A stretch of 64,000 nt of DNA, taken from positions 496,001-560,000 of the forward strand of contig JADKGE010000001.1 in NCBI GenBank assembly GCA_016717115.1. The letters run 5' to 3'. Each line of letters opens with the position of its first letter. Position 1 is the stretch's first letter. A program made the translations under genes and the position numbers. The notes beneath the pieces are model-generated. The model was not told where the DNA came from. It did no database searches and worked only from the letters and a program-made list of their open reading frames with translations. Source of the stretch: Actinomycetota bacterium. Lineage in GTDB: Bacteria > Actinomycetota > Actinomycetes > S36-B12. Below are positions 42,642-51,646 of this stretch, one piece after another.

Positions 42642-44281
42642 ATGAGCAACCAGCCGTCCGTCGCCTCGGTCATCCTCGAGTTGCTCGGCTCCCACGGCGT
42701 GACCCGGGCCTTCGGGATCCCCGGCGTGCACAACCTGGCGTTCTGGGACGCGGAGTCGCCGACGGCGCCCGCATCGTCGGGGTCCGGCACGAGCAGGCCG
42801 CGGGGTACGCCTGCGACGGGCTCTTCCGGGCCACCGGCACTCCCGCCGCGGCCCTGCTCACGAGCGGCCCGGGGGCGGCCAACATCCTCGCCGCGTTCGG
42901 CGAGGCGTTCGTCAGCCACTCCGCCATGATCGTCCTGGCGAGCGAGGTCAACCAGTCGCTCCGCTCACCGGCCGGACCACGCGGGATCCTCCACGAGATG
43001 GCCGACCAGGGCGCGATGTTCGAGGCCTTCGGTGCCCCGGCACGCACGGCGCGCACGCGCCAGGAGGCGATCGCCTCGACCGTGCTCGCCCTGCGCGATG
43101 CCTGGGGGCCGCCGCCCGTGTCGAGCTATGTGGGCGTCCCGACCGACGTCCTGGGTGAGGAGTGGCCCTCATCGGTCCCCCACATCCCCCGGCTCCCGGC
43201 ACCCGCCGCCGATCCTCACGACGTCTCGACGCTCGCGGAGCTCATCGCGGTTTCGCCCAAGGTCGTGCTATGGCTCGGTGGCGGCGTGGTGACGGCCGAT
43301 GCCGAGGCCGACGTCCGGGCCCTGGCCCACCGCCTCGGATCGCCGGTGGTCACGACGTACGCGGGGCGGGGCCTCCTGGCCGGCGACCCCTTGCTCGTCA
43401 ATGCCCCGGTCCATGAGCCCGAGGTGGCGCAGGTGGTGGCCGAGGCCGACCTCCTCCTGATCATCGGCTCGTCGTTCGACGGGATGAACACCAAGAACTG
43501 GCGGATCGACCTGCCCCCCCGCCGAGCGGCGCTCACCCTCGGTTCCCTCATCCAGCGCACCGTCGACCTCGACTGCCTGATCAGTGCGGACGTCCACGAG
43601 GGCCTGGCGGCACTCCACGAGACCCTCGACGACACCGGAGTCGAGGACCGAGTTCCCTGGACCGATGTCTCGGGCATCCGCGACACCGTGGTGAGCCGAC
43701 TGCTGCTCGATCCGCGCACGGAGCCGGCCATGCGCTGGGTGCAGCAGATCGACGCCGGGTGGGCCCGTGATGGAGCCGTCGTGTGCGACATGGCCGTGGG
43801 GGCCTACTGGTACGGCGGCTACAGCAACCAGCCCCGACCGCGGCGGCTGCAGTACGCGGTCGGGTGGGGCACCCTCAGCTATGCGCTCCCGGCGGCGATC
43901 GGACCGGCGTCGGTGGGCATCCCCACCCTTGCCGTGTGCGGCGACGGCGGGCCGATGTTCGCACTCGGCGAGCTGGCCACCTACGCGCAGGAGTCCCTGC
44001 CCATCACGTTGCTCATCGTCGACGACGGCGGCTACGGGATGCTGCGATTCGACCAGCAGGTCTTCGGGCACCCGGAGCGTGGGGTCGACCTGCTGACCCC
44101 GGAGTGGTCGTCGTTGGGTGCCGCTTTCGGGATCGCCGTCGAGCGGGTGTCGGCCGTCGACGCGATCGGCCCGGCCCTGGCTCGTGCACGCACCGCGAAC
44201 GACCGCGGCGAGCCGCGCATCGTCGTGTGGCCCCAGCGGCTCTTCCCACCGCGAACGACCTCACCGCGCTGGTTCGAGTAG
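42642..44281 (+). pseudogene. ThDP-dependent enzyme (acetolactate synthase-like), one apparent frameshift
   Basis: A protein of about 547 residues starts at ATG 42642: SVILELLGSHGVTRAFGIPG. The frame breaks after LAFWDA; adding one G near 42751-42753 continues as GVADGARIVGVRHEQAAGYA, which holds the catalytic Glu region, and LLTSGPGAANILAAFGEAFV. The C-terminal ThDP site is AVCGDGGPMFALGELATYAQ with LLIVDDGGYGMLRF. It belongs to the 2-oxo-acid decarboxylase/acetolactate synthase superfamily; the exact reaction is not readable. Conservation on both sides suggests a sequence error. It is convergent with ccdA. Confidence 0.8.
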
Positions 44282-45013
44282 TCAGCTCGAGGGAATGAAC
44301 CCCGAGTCCAGCTGCCACGGGGCGACGGGCGAGTTCTCGATCACCCAGGCCTGGATGTCCTTGTCGATTCCGAAGGCGATCGCGATGCCGACGAGGATGA
44401 ACACGATGCCCAGTCCGCGGCGGAACCACGAGTGGGGGTCGGCGGCCCAGCGGGCGTTCCCGATGAACTTCTGTCCCAGCAGTGCGATCGCGAGCAGGGT
44501 GACGCACAGGCCGACGACGTAGCCCAGGAGCAGGAGCATTCCCTGCGCGAACGACGCCGGCAGCACCGTCACGATGACGTACCCGTACATCGGCGAGCAG
44601 GACGAGAACACCGGGCCGAGGGCCGCACCCGTGAGGATCGCTCCACCCATGCCCTGCTGCTTGCGTGCCGACGCGAGGCGAGTCGTCGACCGCTCCTGCA
44701 GGCGAAGGCCGGCACTGATCCGGTCCCAGATGCCGGGGAAGAGCGACACCAGGCCCAGGGCGATGAGGATGCCACCGCTGATCCACTGCCACACATCGGT
44801 CGGGATGCCTATCAGCGCGGTGGTCGCCTTGAGGATCAGCGTGAACACGATGATCGACATGCCCAAGGACGCGGTGATGACGTACGCGCGCCGTCGGGCC
44901 TGGACCGAGGATGGCCCGAGCGAGCCGCCGACGATGACGGGCAGCATCGGCAGCACGCACGGGGCAAGCGTGGTCAGGACCCCGGCGACCACCGCGCCGA
45001 GGAACAGGAGCAT
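44282..45013 (-). CDS. ccdA: Cytochrome c biogenesis protein CcdA
   Basis: The 243-residue protein has six hydrophobic segments and the two redox cysteines of the DsbD/CcdA family, in TTLAPCVLPMLPVIVGGSLG and GPVFSSCSPMYGYVIVTV. It carries reducing power across the membrane to extracytoplasmic thioredoxin-like proteins. Its ATG shares one base with the stop of the thioredoxin-like lipoprotein gene, so the two are a functional pair. The stop lies 1 base from the convergent ThDP enzyme stop. Confidence 0.9.
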   Translation of the reverse strand: MLLFLGAVVAGVLTTLAPCVLPMLPVIVGGSLGPSSVQARRRAYVITASLGMSIIVFTLILKATTALIGIPTDVWQWISGGILIALGLVSLFPGIWDRISAGLRLQERSTTRLASARKQQGMGGAILTGAALGPVFSSCSPMYGYVIVTVLPASFAQGMLLLLGYVVGLCVTLLAIALLGQKFIGNARWAADPHSWFRRGLGIVFILVGIAIAFGIDKDIQAWVIENSPVAPWQLDSGFIPSS

Positions 45014-45576
45014 CAGGCGGTCTGCTTCGCGATCTCGTCAGCGGTCACACTGCCGGTCCACTTGGCCACCTCGTTGCCGTCGGCATCGACCTGCACGAAG
45101 GTGTGCTGGGTGGTGACGCCGTACTTCTGCTTGAGCTCGTCGGAGTCGTCGTAGTCGACCCGGACGATGGCCAGGCCCCCAGGGATCGCGGCCGGATCGG
45201 CCTCGAGGTTCGTCGTCGCCTCCTGGCACGTGGGGCACCAGTCCGCGGCGAAGAACAGCACGACGTCTCCAGCCGCGTACATGTCCTTGCTGCCCTGATA
45301 TTCGGCGAGGGTGATGTAGGCGCCGGTGGCCGCCGCCTCGGACTCCATGGCCTCGGACTCCATGGCCTCGGACTCCATGGCCTCGGACTCCATGGCCTCG
45401 GACTCCATGGCCTCGGACTCCATGGCCTCGGACTCCATGGCCTCGGCGGCCGCGGACGTAGCCACCGCCGGCACGGCTTGATCACTGGCCGTGTTCGAGC
45501 CGCAGGCGGTGAGGACCAGCGCGGTGGCGGCGAGGGGAAGGGCGAAACGGGCGATGAAAACGCGTGTGTTGGTCAT
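45013..45576 (-). CDS. Thioredoxin-fold lipoprotein with AMESE repeats
   Basis: The 187-residue protein has a signal peptide ending in lipobox LTAC, then an Ala-rich stretch, then seven copies of the pentapeptide AMESE, then a thioredoxin domain with VLFFAADWCPTCQEATTNLE (active site CPTC). It should be anchored outside the membrane and reduced by CcdA, coded next in the same transcript. ATG 45576 has GAGG upstream. The repeat forms an acidic spacer of about 35 residues between the anchor and the redox domain; its copy number may vary between strains. Confidence 0.88.
   Translation of the reverse strand: MTNTRVFIARFALPLAATALVLTACGSNTASDQAVPAVATSAAAEAMESEAMESEAMESEAMESEAMESEAMESEAMESEAAATGAYITLAEYQGSKDMYAAGDVVLFFAADWCPTCQEATTNLEADPAAIPGGLAIVRVDYDDSDELKQKYGVTTQHTFVQVDADGNEVAKWTGSVTADEIAKQTA
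45336..45440. repeat. Seven tandem 15-bp units (AMESE coding repeat)
   Basis: Seven identical copies of CCTCGGACTCCATGG run head to tail, followed by a partial, diverged eighth. Being a multiple of three, the unit can expand or contract without breaking the lipoprotein frame. Confidence 0.95.
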
Positions 45577-45687
45577 GTCCTCATCAGACCTCACCGATGT
45601 GGTGCGGCCAGCCGGAAAGCCTTACGGACTCCTTACCGGACCCCGTCATCGGCGCTGGCCGCCGGTATCCGGCCCTACTGTGGTGGC

Positions 45688-46368
45688 GTGGCCACCATCC
45701 TCGTCGTCGACGACGACCCCACGGTGCGTGAGGTCGTCGTGGCGTACCTGCAGCAGGCCGGCCACGAGACCCTCGAGGCGCCGGACGGGCCTAATGCCGT
45801 CATCGCCGCCCAGGCGAGCCCCGATCTCGTCGTGCTCGACGTGATGCTGCCGGGCTTCGACGGGCTCGAGGTGTGCCGTCGCATCCGCGCGGAGCGCCCC
45901 GACCTGCCGGTGATCATGCTCACCGCGCTGGGTGAGGAGGAGGACCGCATCGCGGGCCTCGGTACCGGGGCCGACGACTACCTCAGCAAGCCGTTCTCCC
46001 CTCGCGAGCTCGTGCTGCGCGTCGCCTCCGTGCTGCGACGAGCGAACCCGCCGGCCCCTGCGGCGCTTCAGGTGCGCGAGGACGGGAACCTGCGCGTTGA
46101 CCCTGTGGCGCGTATGGCGGCGATCGACGGTGCCCCGCTCGGCCTGACCACACGCGAGTTCGACCTGCTGGCCCACCTGCTGGCCCATCCCGGGGAGGCC
46201 TTCTCGCGCGAGCAGCTCCTGTCCGCGGTGTGGGGCTGGGAGTACGGCGACCTTACGACCGTCACCGTCCACGTTCGCCGCCTGCGGGAGAAGGTTGAGG
46301 GCAACCCCAGCCAGCCCACCCGCCTGGTGACGGTCTGGGGCATCGGCTACCGCTGGGACCCATCGTGA
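45688..46368 (+). CDS. OmpR-family response regulator
   Basis: The 226-residue protein begins VATILVVDDDPTVREVVVAY with the acidic pocket, has the phospho-acceptor Asp in DLVVLDVMLPGFDGLEV and the Lys in YLSKPFSPREL. The C-terminal winged helix reads LTTREFDLLAHLLAHPGEAF and TVTVHVRRLREKVE. GTG 45688 opens it; the long frame upstream is antisense to the lipoprotein. It is followed by its sensor kinase with a 4-base overlap. Targets are unknown; the divergent CcdA pair is a possible one. Confidence 0.92.
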   Translation: MATILVVDDDPTVREVVVAYLQQAGHETLEAPDGPNAVIAAQASPDLVVLDVMLPGFDGLEVCRRIRAERPDLPVIMLTALGEEEDRIAGLGTGADDYLSKPFSPRELVLRVASVLRRANPPAPAALQVREDGNLRVDPVARMAAIDGAPLGLTTREFDLLAHLLAHPGEAFSREQLLSAVWGWEYGDLTTVTVHVRRLREKVEGNPSQPTRLVTVWGIGYRWDPS

Positions 46369-47384
46369 GGTCCGAGGTCGAGGTCGTCCTCATCGCGGCG
46401 GGCACGGCCACCGTGACCGGACTCGTCGGTCTCGGCGCGATCGCCTGGTTGAGCAAGAGATCGCCGCGCGCGGCCGCGATCACTGCTCCTCTCGTGCCCG
46501 TCATCGCCGTGGCCGCTGCTCTCGTCGTCTCCGGACGCGCCATGTTCATCTCGCCACGTGACCTCACGCTGCTGGCGTGGATCGTCGCCGCCGCCTTCCC
46601 CCTCGCCATCGTGTTCGGCGTGATCGCGGCACGGCGCCTCGACGAGCAGACCCGGGTCGCCGCGGCGGCGGCGGCCGAGCTCGAGGCAAGCCGCGAGGTG
46701 GAGCGACGCCGGCGCGAGATGGCGTCCTGGATCAGCCACGACCTGCGCACTCCACTGGCCGGAATGCGCGCGATGGCGGAGGCGCTCGAGGACGGCGTGG
46801 CGCCCGACCCGGCCAGGTACCACCGGCAGATCCTTCAGGAGGTCGACCGCCTGTCCGGCATGGTCGACGACCTGCTCGCCCTGTCCCGGTTGCAGTCCGG
46901 CGAGCTGGCCTTGGCCCTCGAACGTGTCGACGTCGCCGACGTCGTATCCGACACCATCGCGACGACCGATCCACTTGCCGTCGCGCACGGGATCATCCTC
47001 ACGGGCCGCGCCGAAGGCGGTCTCATGGTGACGGTCGACGGGCGCGAGATCTCCCGTGCGTTGATGAATCTGGTGACGAACGCGATCACCTACACGCCCG
47101 TGGACGGCGCGGTCACCGTCACCGCCACCCGCGACGCCGACGAGGTCGTCGTCCGAGTATGCGATACGTGCGGCGGCATCGCTGCCGCCGATATGGTCAG
47201 GCTGTTCGAGCCGGGCTGGCGAGGATCAGCGGCACGCACCCACCAGGCAGGTGAGGGTGCAGGCATCGGTCTCGCGGTCGTGCAGAGCATCGTCGACGCC
47301 CACGGCGGTCGGGTGAGCGTGCGCAATGCCGGCGACGGCTGCTGCTTCGAGGTTCGCCTTGCGGCGGCCCCGGACCTAATCTAG
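46365..47384 (+). CDS. Sensor histidine kinase
   Basis: The 339-residue kinase has three N-terminal hydrophobic segments with almost no external loop, then the H box ASWISHDLRTPLAGMRAM, an N box LMNLVTNAITYTP, and G boxes CDTCGGIAAADM and GAGIGLAVVQSIVDAHGG. The lack of a sensory loop suggests that it senses a membrane or protein partner. It overlaps the response regulator gene by 4 bases (GTGA). Confidence 0.9.
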   Translation: MRSEVEVVLIAAGTATVTGLVGLGAIAWLSKRSPRAAAITAPLVPVIAVAAALVVSGRAMFISPRDLTLLAWIVAAAFPLAIVFGVIAARRLDEQTRVAAAAAAELEASREVERRRREMASWISHDLRTPLAGMRAMAEALEDGVAPDPARYHRQILQEVDRLSGMVDDLLALSRLQSGELALALERVDVADVVSDTIATTDPLAVAHGIILTGRAEGGLMVTVDGREISRALMNLVTNAITYTPVDGAVTVTATRDADEVVVRVCDTCGGIAAADMVRLFEPGWRGSAARTHQAGEGAGIGLAVVQSIVDAHGGRVSVRNAGDGCCFEVRLAAAPDLI

Positions 47385-47388
47385 GGAC

Positions 47389-48273
47389 GTGCCCCTCATG
47401 CGCCAGTTCGCCGCCATCGTCGCCACCGGGCTGATCGCCGCGCTCGCCGTAACCGCGGCGCCGCCGGTCGCCGCCGACGACGCGACACCCGCGCCCACCG
47501 CACCGGCAGAGGTGACGGCTCCACCATCGACACCGGCCACCGAGCCGGTCCCTCCCACACCGCCGGTCGAGCCCGTGCCGGTCGAGCCGGCTCCCCCGAT
47601 CGCGCCGCCCGCCGCGCCGCCCGCCGCGCCTCCGGTGGCGAAGCCGCCCGTGAAGAAGGTCGTCAATTCACCACTGCCGCTGCGCCGTGGGGCTCGCGGG
47701 TGGCGGGTCAGTGAGGTGCAGGAGCGTCTCGCCTGGCTCGGCTACCCGATCTCGCCGATCGACACCAAGAGCGATCGGGTCTGGACGTCCACGACGAAGG
47801 CGATCCAGAAGTTCCAGAGCAAGTTCGGCTACCAGCCCACGGGGGTGGTGGGTCCGGGCACGTGGGACCTGCTGAGGAAGACCTCGGGAACCGTTGGCAA
47901 GCTGCCGTCTGCGTGCCTGAGCGAGCGGAGCCTGTGCATCGACAAGAGCACCCGGCTGCTTCGCCTCGTCGATCACGGGAAGGTGCTGCTGACCCTCGAC
48001 GCACGGTTCGGCATGCCCGGACTGGAGACCCGCGAGGGCAGCTTCCGCGTCAGCCGGAAGAGCCGCGACCACGTCTCGAGCCTCTTCCACAGCTGGATGC
48101 CCTTCGCCATGTTCTTCAGCGGCGGGCAGGCCGTCCACTACTCACCATTCTTCGCCCGCGACGGCTACAACGGCGGGTCGCACGGCTGCATCGGGGTCCG
48201 GGACTTCAAGGCCGCCGAGTGGCTCTTCGACCGGGTCTCGATCGGCACCAGGGTGCAGGTCTACTGGTCCTGA
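47389..48273 (+). CDS. L,D-transpeptidase with peptidoglycan-binding domain
   Basis: The 294-residue exported protein has a signal peptide, then a long Pro/Ala/Val linker (about residues 28-90), a peptidoglycan-binding domain (RGWRVSEVQERLAWLGYPIS; FQSKFGYQPTGVVGPGTWD) and a YkuD domain ending HYSPFFARDGYNGGSHGCIG with the catalytic Cys. It makes or modifies 3-3 crosslinks in the cell wall, or attaches proteins. GTG 47389 or ATG 47398 may be the start. It follows the kinase closely and ends at a clear hairpin. Confidence 0.88.
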   Translation: MPLMRQFAAIVATGLIAALAVTAAPPVAADDATPAPTAPAEVTAPPSTPATEPVPPTPPVEPVPVEPAPPIAPPAAPPAAPPVAKPPVKKVVNSPLPLRRGARGWRVSEVQERLAWLGYPISPIDTKSDRVWTSTTKAIQKFQSKFGYQPTGVVGPGTWDLLRKTSGTVGKLPSACLSERSLCIDKSTRLLRLVDHGKVLLTLDARFGMPGLETREGSFRVSRKSRDHVSSLFHSWMPFAMFFSGGQAVHYSPFFARDGYNGGSHGCIGVRDFKAAEWLFDRVSIGTRVQVYWS

Positions 48274-48306
48274 CGCGTCGGTGCCCTGCCCCCCGACAAG
48301 TGAAAA

Positions 48307-48341
48307 CCCGCGCGGCTGGGGGGCTGTCGCGCGGGCTTTCT
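48307..48341. terminator. Hairpin terminator, possibly bidirectional
   Basis: Stem CCCGCGCG / CGCGCGGG with a 13-base loop, followed by CTTTCT on the plus strand and by TTTT on the minus strand. It ends the L,D-transpeptidase transcript and could also end a minus-strand transcript. Confidence 0.75.
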
Positions 48342-48347
48342 GGATCG

Positions 48348-48446
48348 CTAGTCGAAGACCACCAATCCGCTGCCGCCCGGGGGAGAGCGGCACTCGCCAT
48401 TGTGCCCCAATTGCGGTGGCTTGTCATGCCCCTTGCTGCAGTCCAT
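48348..48446 (-). CDS. Possible 32-residue peptide
   Basis: A short open frame on the minus strand starts at ATG 48446 (MDCSKGHDKPPQLGHNGECR and 12 more residues) and stops 7 bases before the hairpin at 48307-48341, which has a T tract in this direction. It contains two Cys and two His. The remaining gap to the oxidoreductase at 48509 holds nothing else that I can name. Evidence is thin: no clear ribosome-binding site and no known family. Confidence 0.25.
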   Translation of the reverse strand: MDCSKGHDKPPQLGHNGECRSPPGGSGLVVFD

Positions 48447-48508
48447 CGCCCTCCCCTGCGCGAGCGGTGCCGGTGGCCGAGGCGACATCGGCCTGATTGA
48501 CTGCGCGT

Positions 48509-49615
48509 ATGAGAAGCGACGACCCTGCCCCGATCTCCGTCGTCCTCGTCGGGTACGGGCTCGGGGGGCGGGTGTTCCACGCGCCACTCATCAGCGCGGT
48601 CCCCGACCTGTCCCTCGACGCGATCGTCACGAGCGACCCCGATCGCCAGGCGCAGGCCCGGCGGGCGTACCCGGATGCCGCCGTCTACGCGAGCGTCGAC
48701 GAGGCCTGGACCGGCGGGCATTCCCTCGCCGTGATCAGCACGGCGAACGTCACCCACGTCCCGTACGCGACTGCCGCGCTCGCGAGTGGGTTGAACGTCG
48801 TCCTGGACAAGCCCGTCGCGCCGACCGCCCAGGTCGCGCAGGGCCTTGGCGATCTCGCCGCCCGATCCCAGCGACACCTCATCCCCTTCCAGAGCCGTCG
48901 ATGGGACAGCGACTTCCTGACGGCCCGCATGGTCGCTGCCGACGGACGGATCGGCGCGGTGCATCGTTTCGAGTCCCGGATCGAGCGAATGCGCGTGGTG
49001 CCCAAGGCCGGGTGGCGCCTGTCGACCGATCCCGCTGACATGGGCGGGATGCTCTACGACCTCGGCGCGCACCTCGTCGACCAGGCGCTCCGATTGATGG
49101 GGCCGGTGGCGTCGGTGGTCGCGTCCGTCCGGACGGTGCGGGGCACCGGCAGCGATGACGACGTGACACTGCTCTTGACGCACGTGTCGGGAGCCGTCAG
49201 TCACATCGTGGCCAGCCAGATCGGGGCTTTCGGGTCACCGCGCATGAGTCTGTTCGGCACCAGGGGCGGGTTGCGCATCGACGCCAGCGACACCCAGGAG
49301 GCGGCCCTCGCGTCCGGTCGCAGCCCCGCCGACCCGCAGTGGGGCCGGGAGCCGGAATCGTCGGATGCCGTCCTGCGCACCTACGACGACGCAAGCGCGC
49401 TGTCCGAGTCGGCCGTCGCCCTGGTACCGGGCGCGTGGACGGCCTTCTACCCGGGCGTGGCGGCTGCCCTCCGCGGGGACCAGGCGCCGCCCGTGCTGCT
49501 CGAGGACGTGATCTCGAACCTGCGGGTTCTCGACGCGGCCCGCGAGTCCGCCGCCACGGGCAGCATCGTCAGGCTGGCTCCACCGGCGGGTCATCTCGCA
49601 TCGTCCACGTCGTGA
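48509..49615 (+). CDS. Gfo/Idh/MocA-family oxidoreductase
   Basis: The 368-residue protein opens with the NAD-binding pattern VVLVGYGLGGRVFHAPLISA, has the family motif LASGLNVVLDKPVAPTAQVA (catalytic Lys region) and GGMLYDLGAHLVDQALRLMG. Such enzymes oxidise or reduce sugars, inositols or derivatives. It is convergent with the aldose epimerase gene and overlaps it by 47 bases. Its place beside the xylose operon suggests a pentose-related substrate, but this is inference. Confidence 0.87.
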   Translation: MRSDDPAPISVVLVGYGLGGRVFHAPLISAVPDLSLDAIVTSDPDRQAQARRAYPDAAVYASVDEAWTGGHSLAVISTANVTHVPYATAALASGLNVVLDKPVAPTAQVAQGLGDLAARSQRHLIPFQSRRWDSDFLTARMVAADGRIGAVHRFESRIERMRVVPKAGWRLSTDPADMGGMLYDLGAHLVDQALRLMGPVASVVASVRTVRGTGSDDDVTLLLTHVSGAVSHIVASQIGAFGSPRMSLFGTRGGLRIDASDTQEAALASGRSPADPQWGREPESSDAVLRTYDDASALSESAVALVPGAWTAFYPGVAAALRGDQAPPVLLEDVISNLRVLDAARESAATGSIVRLAPPAGHLASSTS

Positions 49616-50420
49616 CCATGCGGTGGGGCAGTCCCGGGCCGGCTACGGGGATCGGTCGGCCCAGGCCGTCATTGATGCCGTTGGGCGGTCCGCTCTGCGG
49701 CTCCACGCATGCCGCATTCGGCAGCATGTCGAACACGACGAACCACGGCGCATCGTTGACGACGTCGATGGCCAGCGCGCCGGGCCAGCGCAATGTCGCC
49801 ACTCCCGACGGCACGACGAAGACGTCATCGAAAGGCCCCGCATCCGGGTCGTACGGCCGCACATCATGGCTGGGCAGATAGTCGTCCCCGCGCAACACCT
49901 GCTGCGTCGCCTCAAGTCGCCACTCCAGAGGGCCGCCACGGCCGACACTGCGCACGAACCATGGGTGCCACCCGACCACGGCCGGCGACTCACCCTGCTC
50001 GGAGTTCACGGAGATCTCCGTGGTGAGCGTGCGACCGCGCAGCTCCCACGTGATGTCGATCGCCACCGGCCACGGCCAGGTGGGGCTCTTCGCCACCCTC
50101 GCGACCAGGAGCGCGCCGTCCGCGTCCGCCTCGCTCCGGAGGATGTCGACGGGCTGGTCCAGCGCCGTTCCATGCAGCGCCCAACTCGCGTACGTGGGCG
50201 GCAGCTGATGCTGGTAGCCCTGCCACTCGACGCGGTTGGCGCGCAGTCGTCCGGCCCACGGAGCCATGGGGTACATGCCATGACTCACGGCGTCGTCCTT
50301 GTGGTGCGCGAGGACCGACAGGCCCCCGACCGTCCAGCGCACGGCGCGGGCCCCCGACTCGAGATCGATGGCCAGTTCGACGTCCTCCCATCGGAGGACG
50401 TGCTCAGGACGCGGCGGCAT
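49569..50420 (-). CDS. Aldose 1-epimerase
   Basis: The 283-residue protein of the galactose-mutarotase fold has PMAPWAGRLRANRVEWQGYQ, ASWALHGTALDQ with the catalytic His region, SPAVVGWHPWFVR and a C-terminal CVEPQSGPPNGIN with the catalytic Glu. It interconverts alpha and beta anomers, here probably of xylose. ATG 50420 is chosen; ATG 50441 overlaps the ROK gene more. It is the last gene of the xylose transport operon and overlaps the convergent oxidoreductase at its 3' end. Confidence 0.87.
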   Translation of the reverse strand: MPPRPEHVLRWEDVELAIDLESGARAVRWTVGGLSVLAHHKDDAVSHGMYPMAPWAGRLRANRVEWQGYQHQLPPTYASWALHGTALDQPVDILRSEADADGALLVARVAKSPTWPWPVAIDITWELRGRTLTTEISVNSEQGESPAVVGWHPWFVRSVGRGGPLEWRLEATQQVLRGDDYLPSHDVRPYDPDAGPFDDVFVVPSGVATLRWPGALAIDVVNDAPWFVVFDMLPNAACVEPQSGPPNGINDGLGRPIPVAGPGLPHRMVTTWTMRDDPPVEPA

Positions 50421-51621
50421 GGTGGGCTCGCGCGAGGACATCGATGGGATCGGACAGCAGCGCCTCGAACGCCGTCTCGGCCGCGCCTAGCAGCGTGCTG
50501 TCGCCGCTGAGCGACGGCACCTCGACACGCACCTGCTCGCGCACCGCGGGCAGCGCATAGTGGATCCGGCGGTAGACGGTGCCGCTGACGAGTGGGAAGA
50601 GCAGTCGCAGGTGACCGCCGAGCACGATGACCTCGGGATTGAACAGGTTGACGAGGTTGGCGAGCCCGATGCCCAGCCACTCGCCAGCCTCGTCGATGGC
50701 CGCCTGCGCCTTCGGGTTGCCACCTGAGGCCGCCGCGATCACATCGGCAACCTCCATCTGATCACCGCCGAGTCCCGCCGCAGCCAGGATGGCATCGCGT
50801 CCGATCTCGGTCTCCCAGCACCCCTTGGCCCCACAGCGGCACATCGCCCCTTGGGGGTTCACCACCATGTGACCGACCTCGCCGCCGTACCCGCCGGCGC
50901 CGGTCATGGGGCGGCCGTCGATGATGACCCCACCACCGATGCCCACCTCTCCCGAGACGTAGATGAGGTTGCGGCTGTGCTTACCGACTCCGCGCGCATG
51001 CTCGGCGATCGCGCCGAGGTCGGCGTCGTTGTTGACCGCCACCGCGGGGGCGAAGCCGAACGCTGAGGTGAGTCCCTCCCGGACCATGTCGCCGAGGGGC
51101 ACGTCGACCCACCCCAGGTTGGGGGCCAGCCGAACCCGGCCGTCGACATGGTCGACGATGCCGGGGACGCCGATGCCGACACCGACCCAGGTGGCGGGGC
51201 TCGGCGCCTTGCCCATCATCGAGCCCACAAGACTGACGATGTTGCGCAGTGCCGTCTCCGGTGTGTAGCTCGAGCGCTTGTGCCGCTGCTCCTTGTGCAC
51301 GAGCACGTCCCCGCCCAGGCCGACGAGTGCCGCGACGGTGCGCTCGACGCGCAGGTCGAACGCGACGACGACGGCCGACGATGCGCTCGGCTGGACCATG
51401 AGCGAGGGCCGACCGACCTGTCCGGCGGCGCCGGCACCCTCATAGACCAAGCCCACGTCGGCCAACTCGGAGACCAGCACACCGACGGTGCTCCGGTTCA
51501 GCCCGGTGAAGGCAACCAGATCCGACCTGCTCGCCGCGCCTCCCTCGTGGAGGCGCCGGAGGAGCCGAGCGAGGTTGTGGCGACGGAGGTCGTCCTGGGT
51601 CGCAGCGCTTCGTGTTGCCAT
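50404..51621 (-). CDS. ROK-family repressor (XylR-like)
   Basis: The 405-residue regulator has an N-terminal winged helix (HEGGAASRSDLVAFTGLNRS TVG region) and a sugar-kinase-like ROK domain with GVGIGVPGIVDHVDGRVRLA, GGEVGHMVVN and the zinc motif CRCGAKGCWE. ATG 51621 is used since the AAAGG site precedes it; the longer start is unlikely. It is in the same transcript as the ABC transporter genes and should repress the xyl genes until xylose binds, probably through the repeats at 56370-56409 (inference). Confidence 0.9.
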   Translation of the reverse strand: MATRSAATQDDLRRHNLARLLRRLHEGGAASRSDLVAFTGLNRSTVGVLVSELADVGLVYEGAGAAGQVGRPSLMVQPSASSAVVVAFDLRVERTVAALVGLGGDVLVHKEQRHKRSSYTPETALRNIVSLVGSMMGKAPSPATWVGVGIGVPGIVDHVDGRVRLAPNLGWVDVPLGDMVREGLTSAFGFAPAVAVNNDADLGAIAEHARGVGKHSRNLIYVSGEVGIGGGVIIDGRPMTGAGGYGGEVGHMVVNPQGAMCRCGAKGCWETEIGRDAILAAAGLGGDQMEVADVIAAASGGNPKAQAAIDEAGEWLGIGLANLVNLFNPEVIVLGGHLRLLFPLVSGTVYRRIHYALPAVREQVRVEVPSLSGDSTLLGAAETAFEALLSDPIDVLARAHHAAAS

Positions 51622-51646
51622 GCGCCTTTCGACCAATCCTTTGCGG

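Noticed and set aside
45336..45440. CRISPR-like array
   Set aside because: The 15-bp units have no spacers and are coding, in frame, within the lipoprotein.
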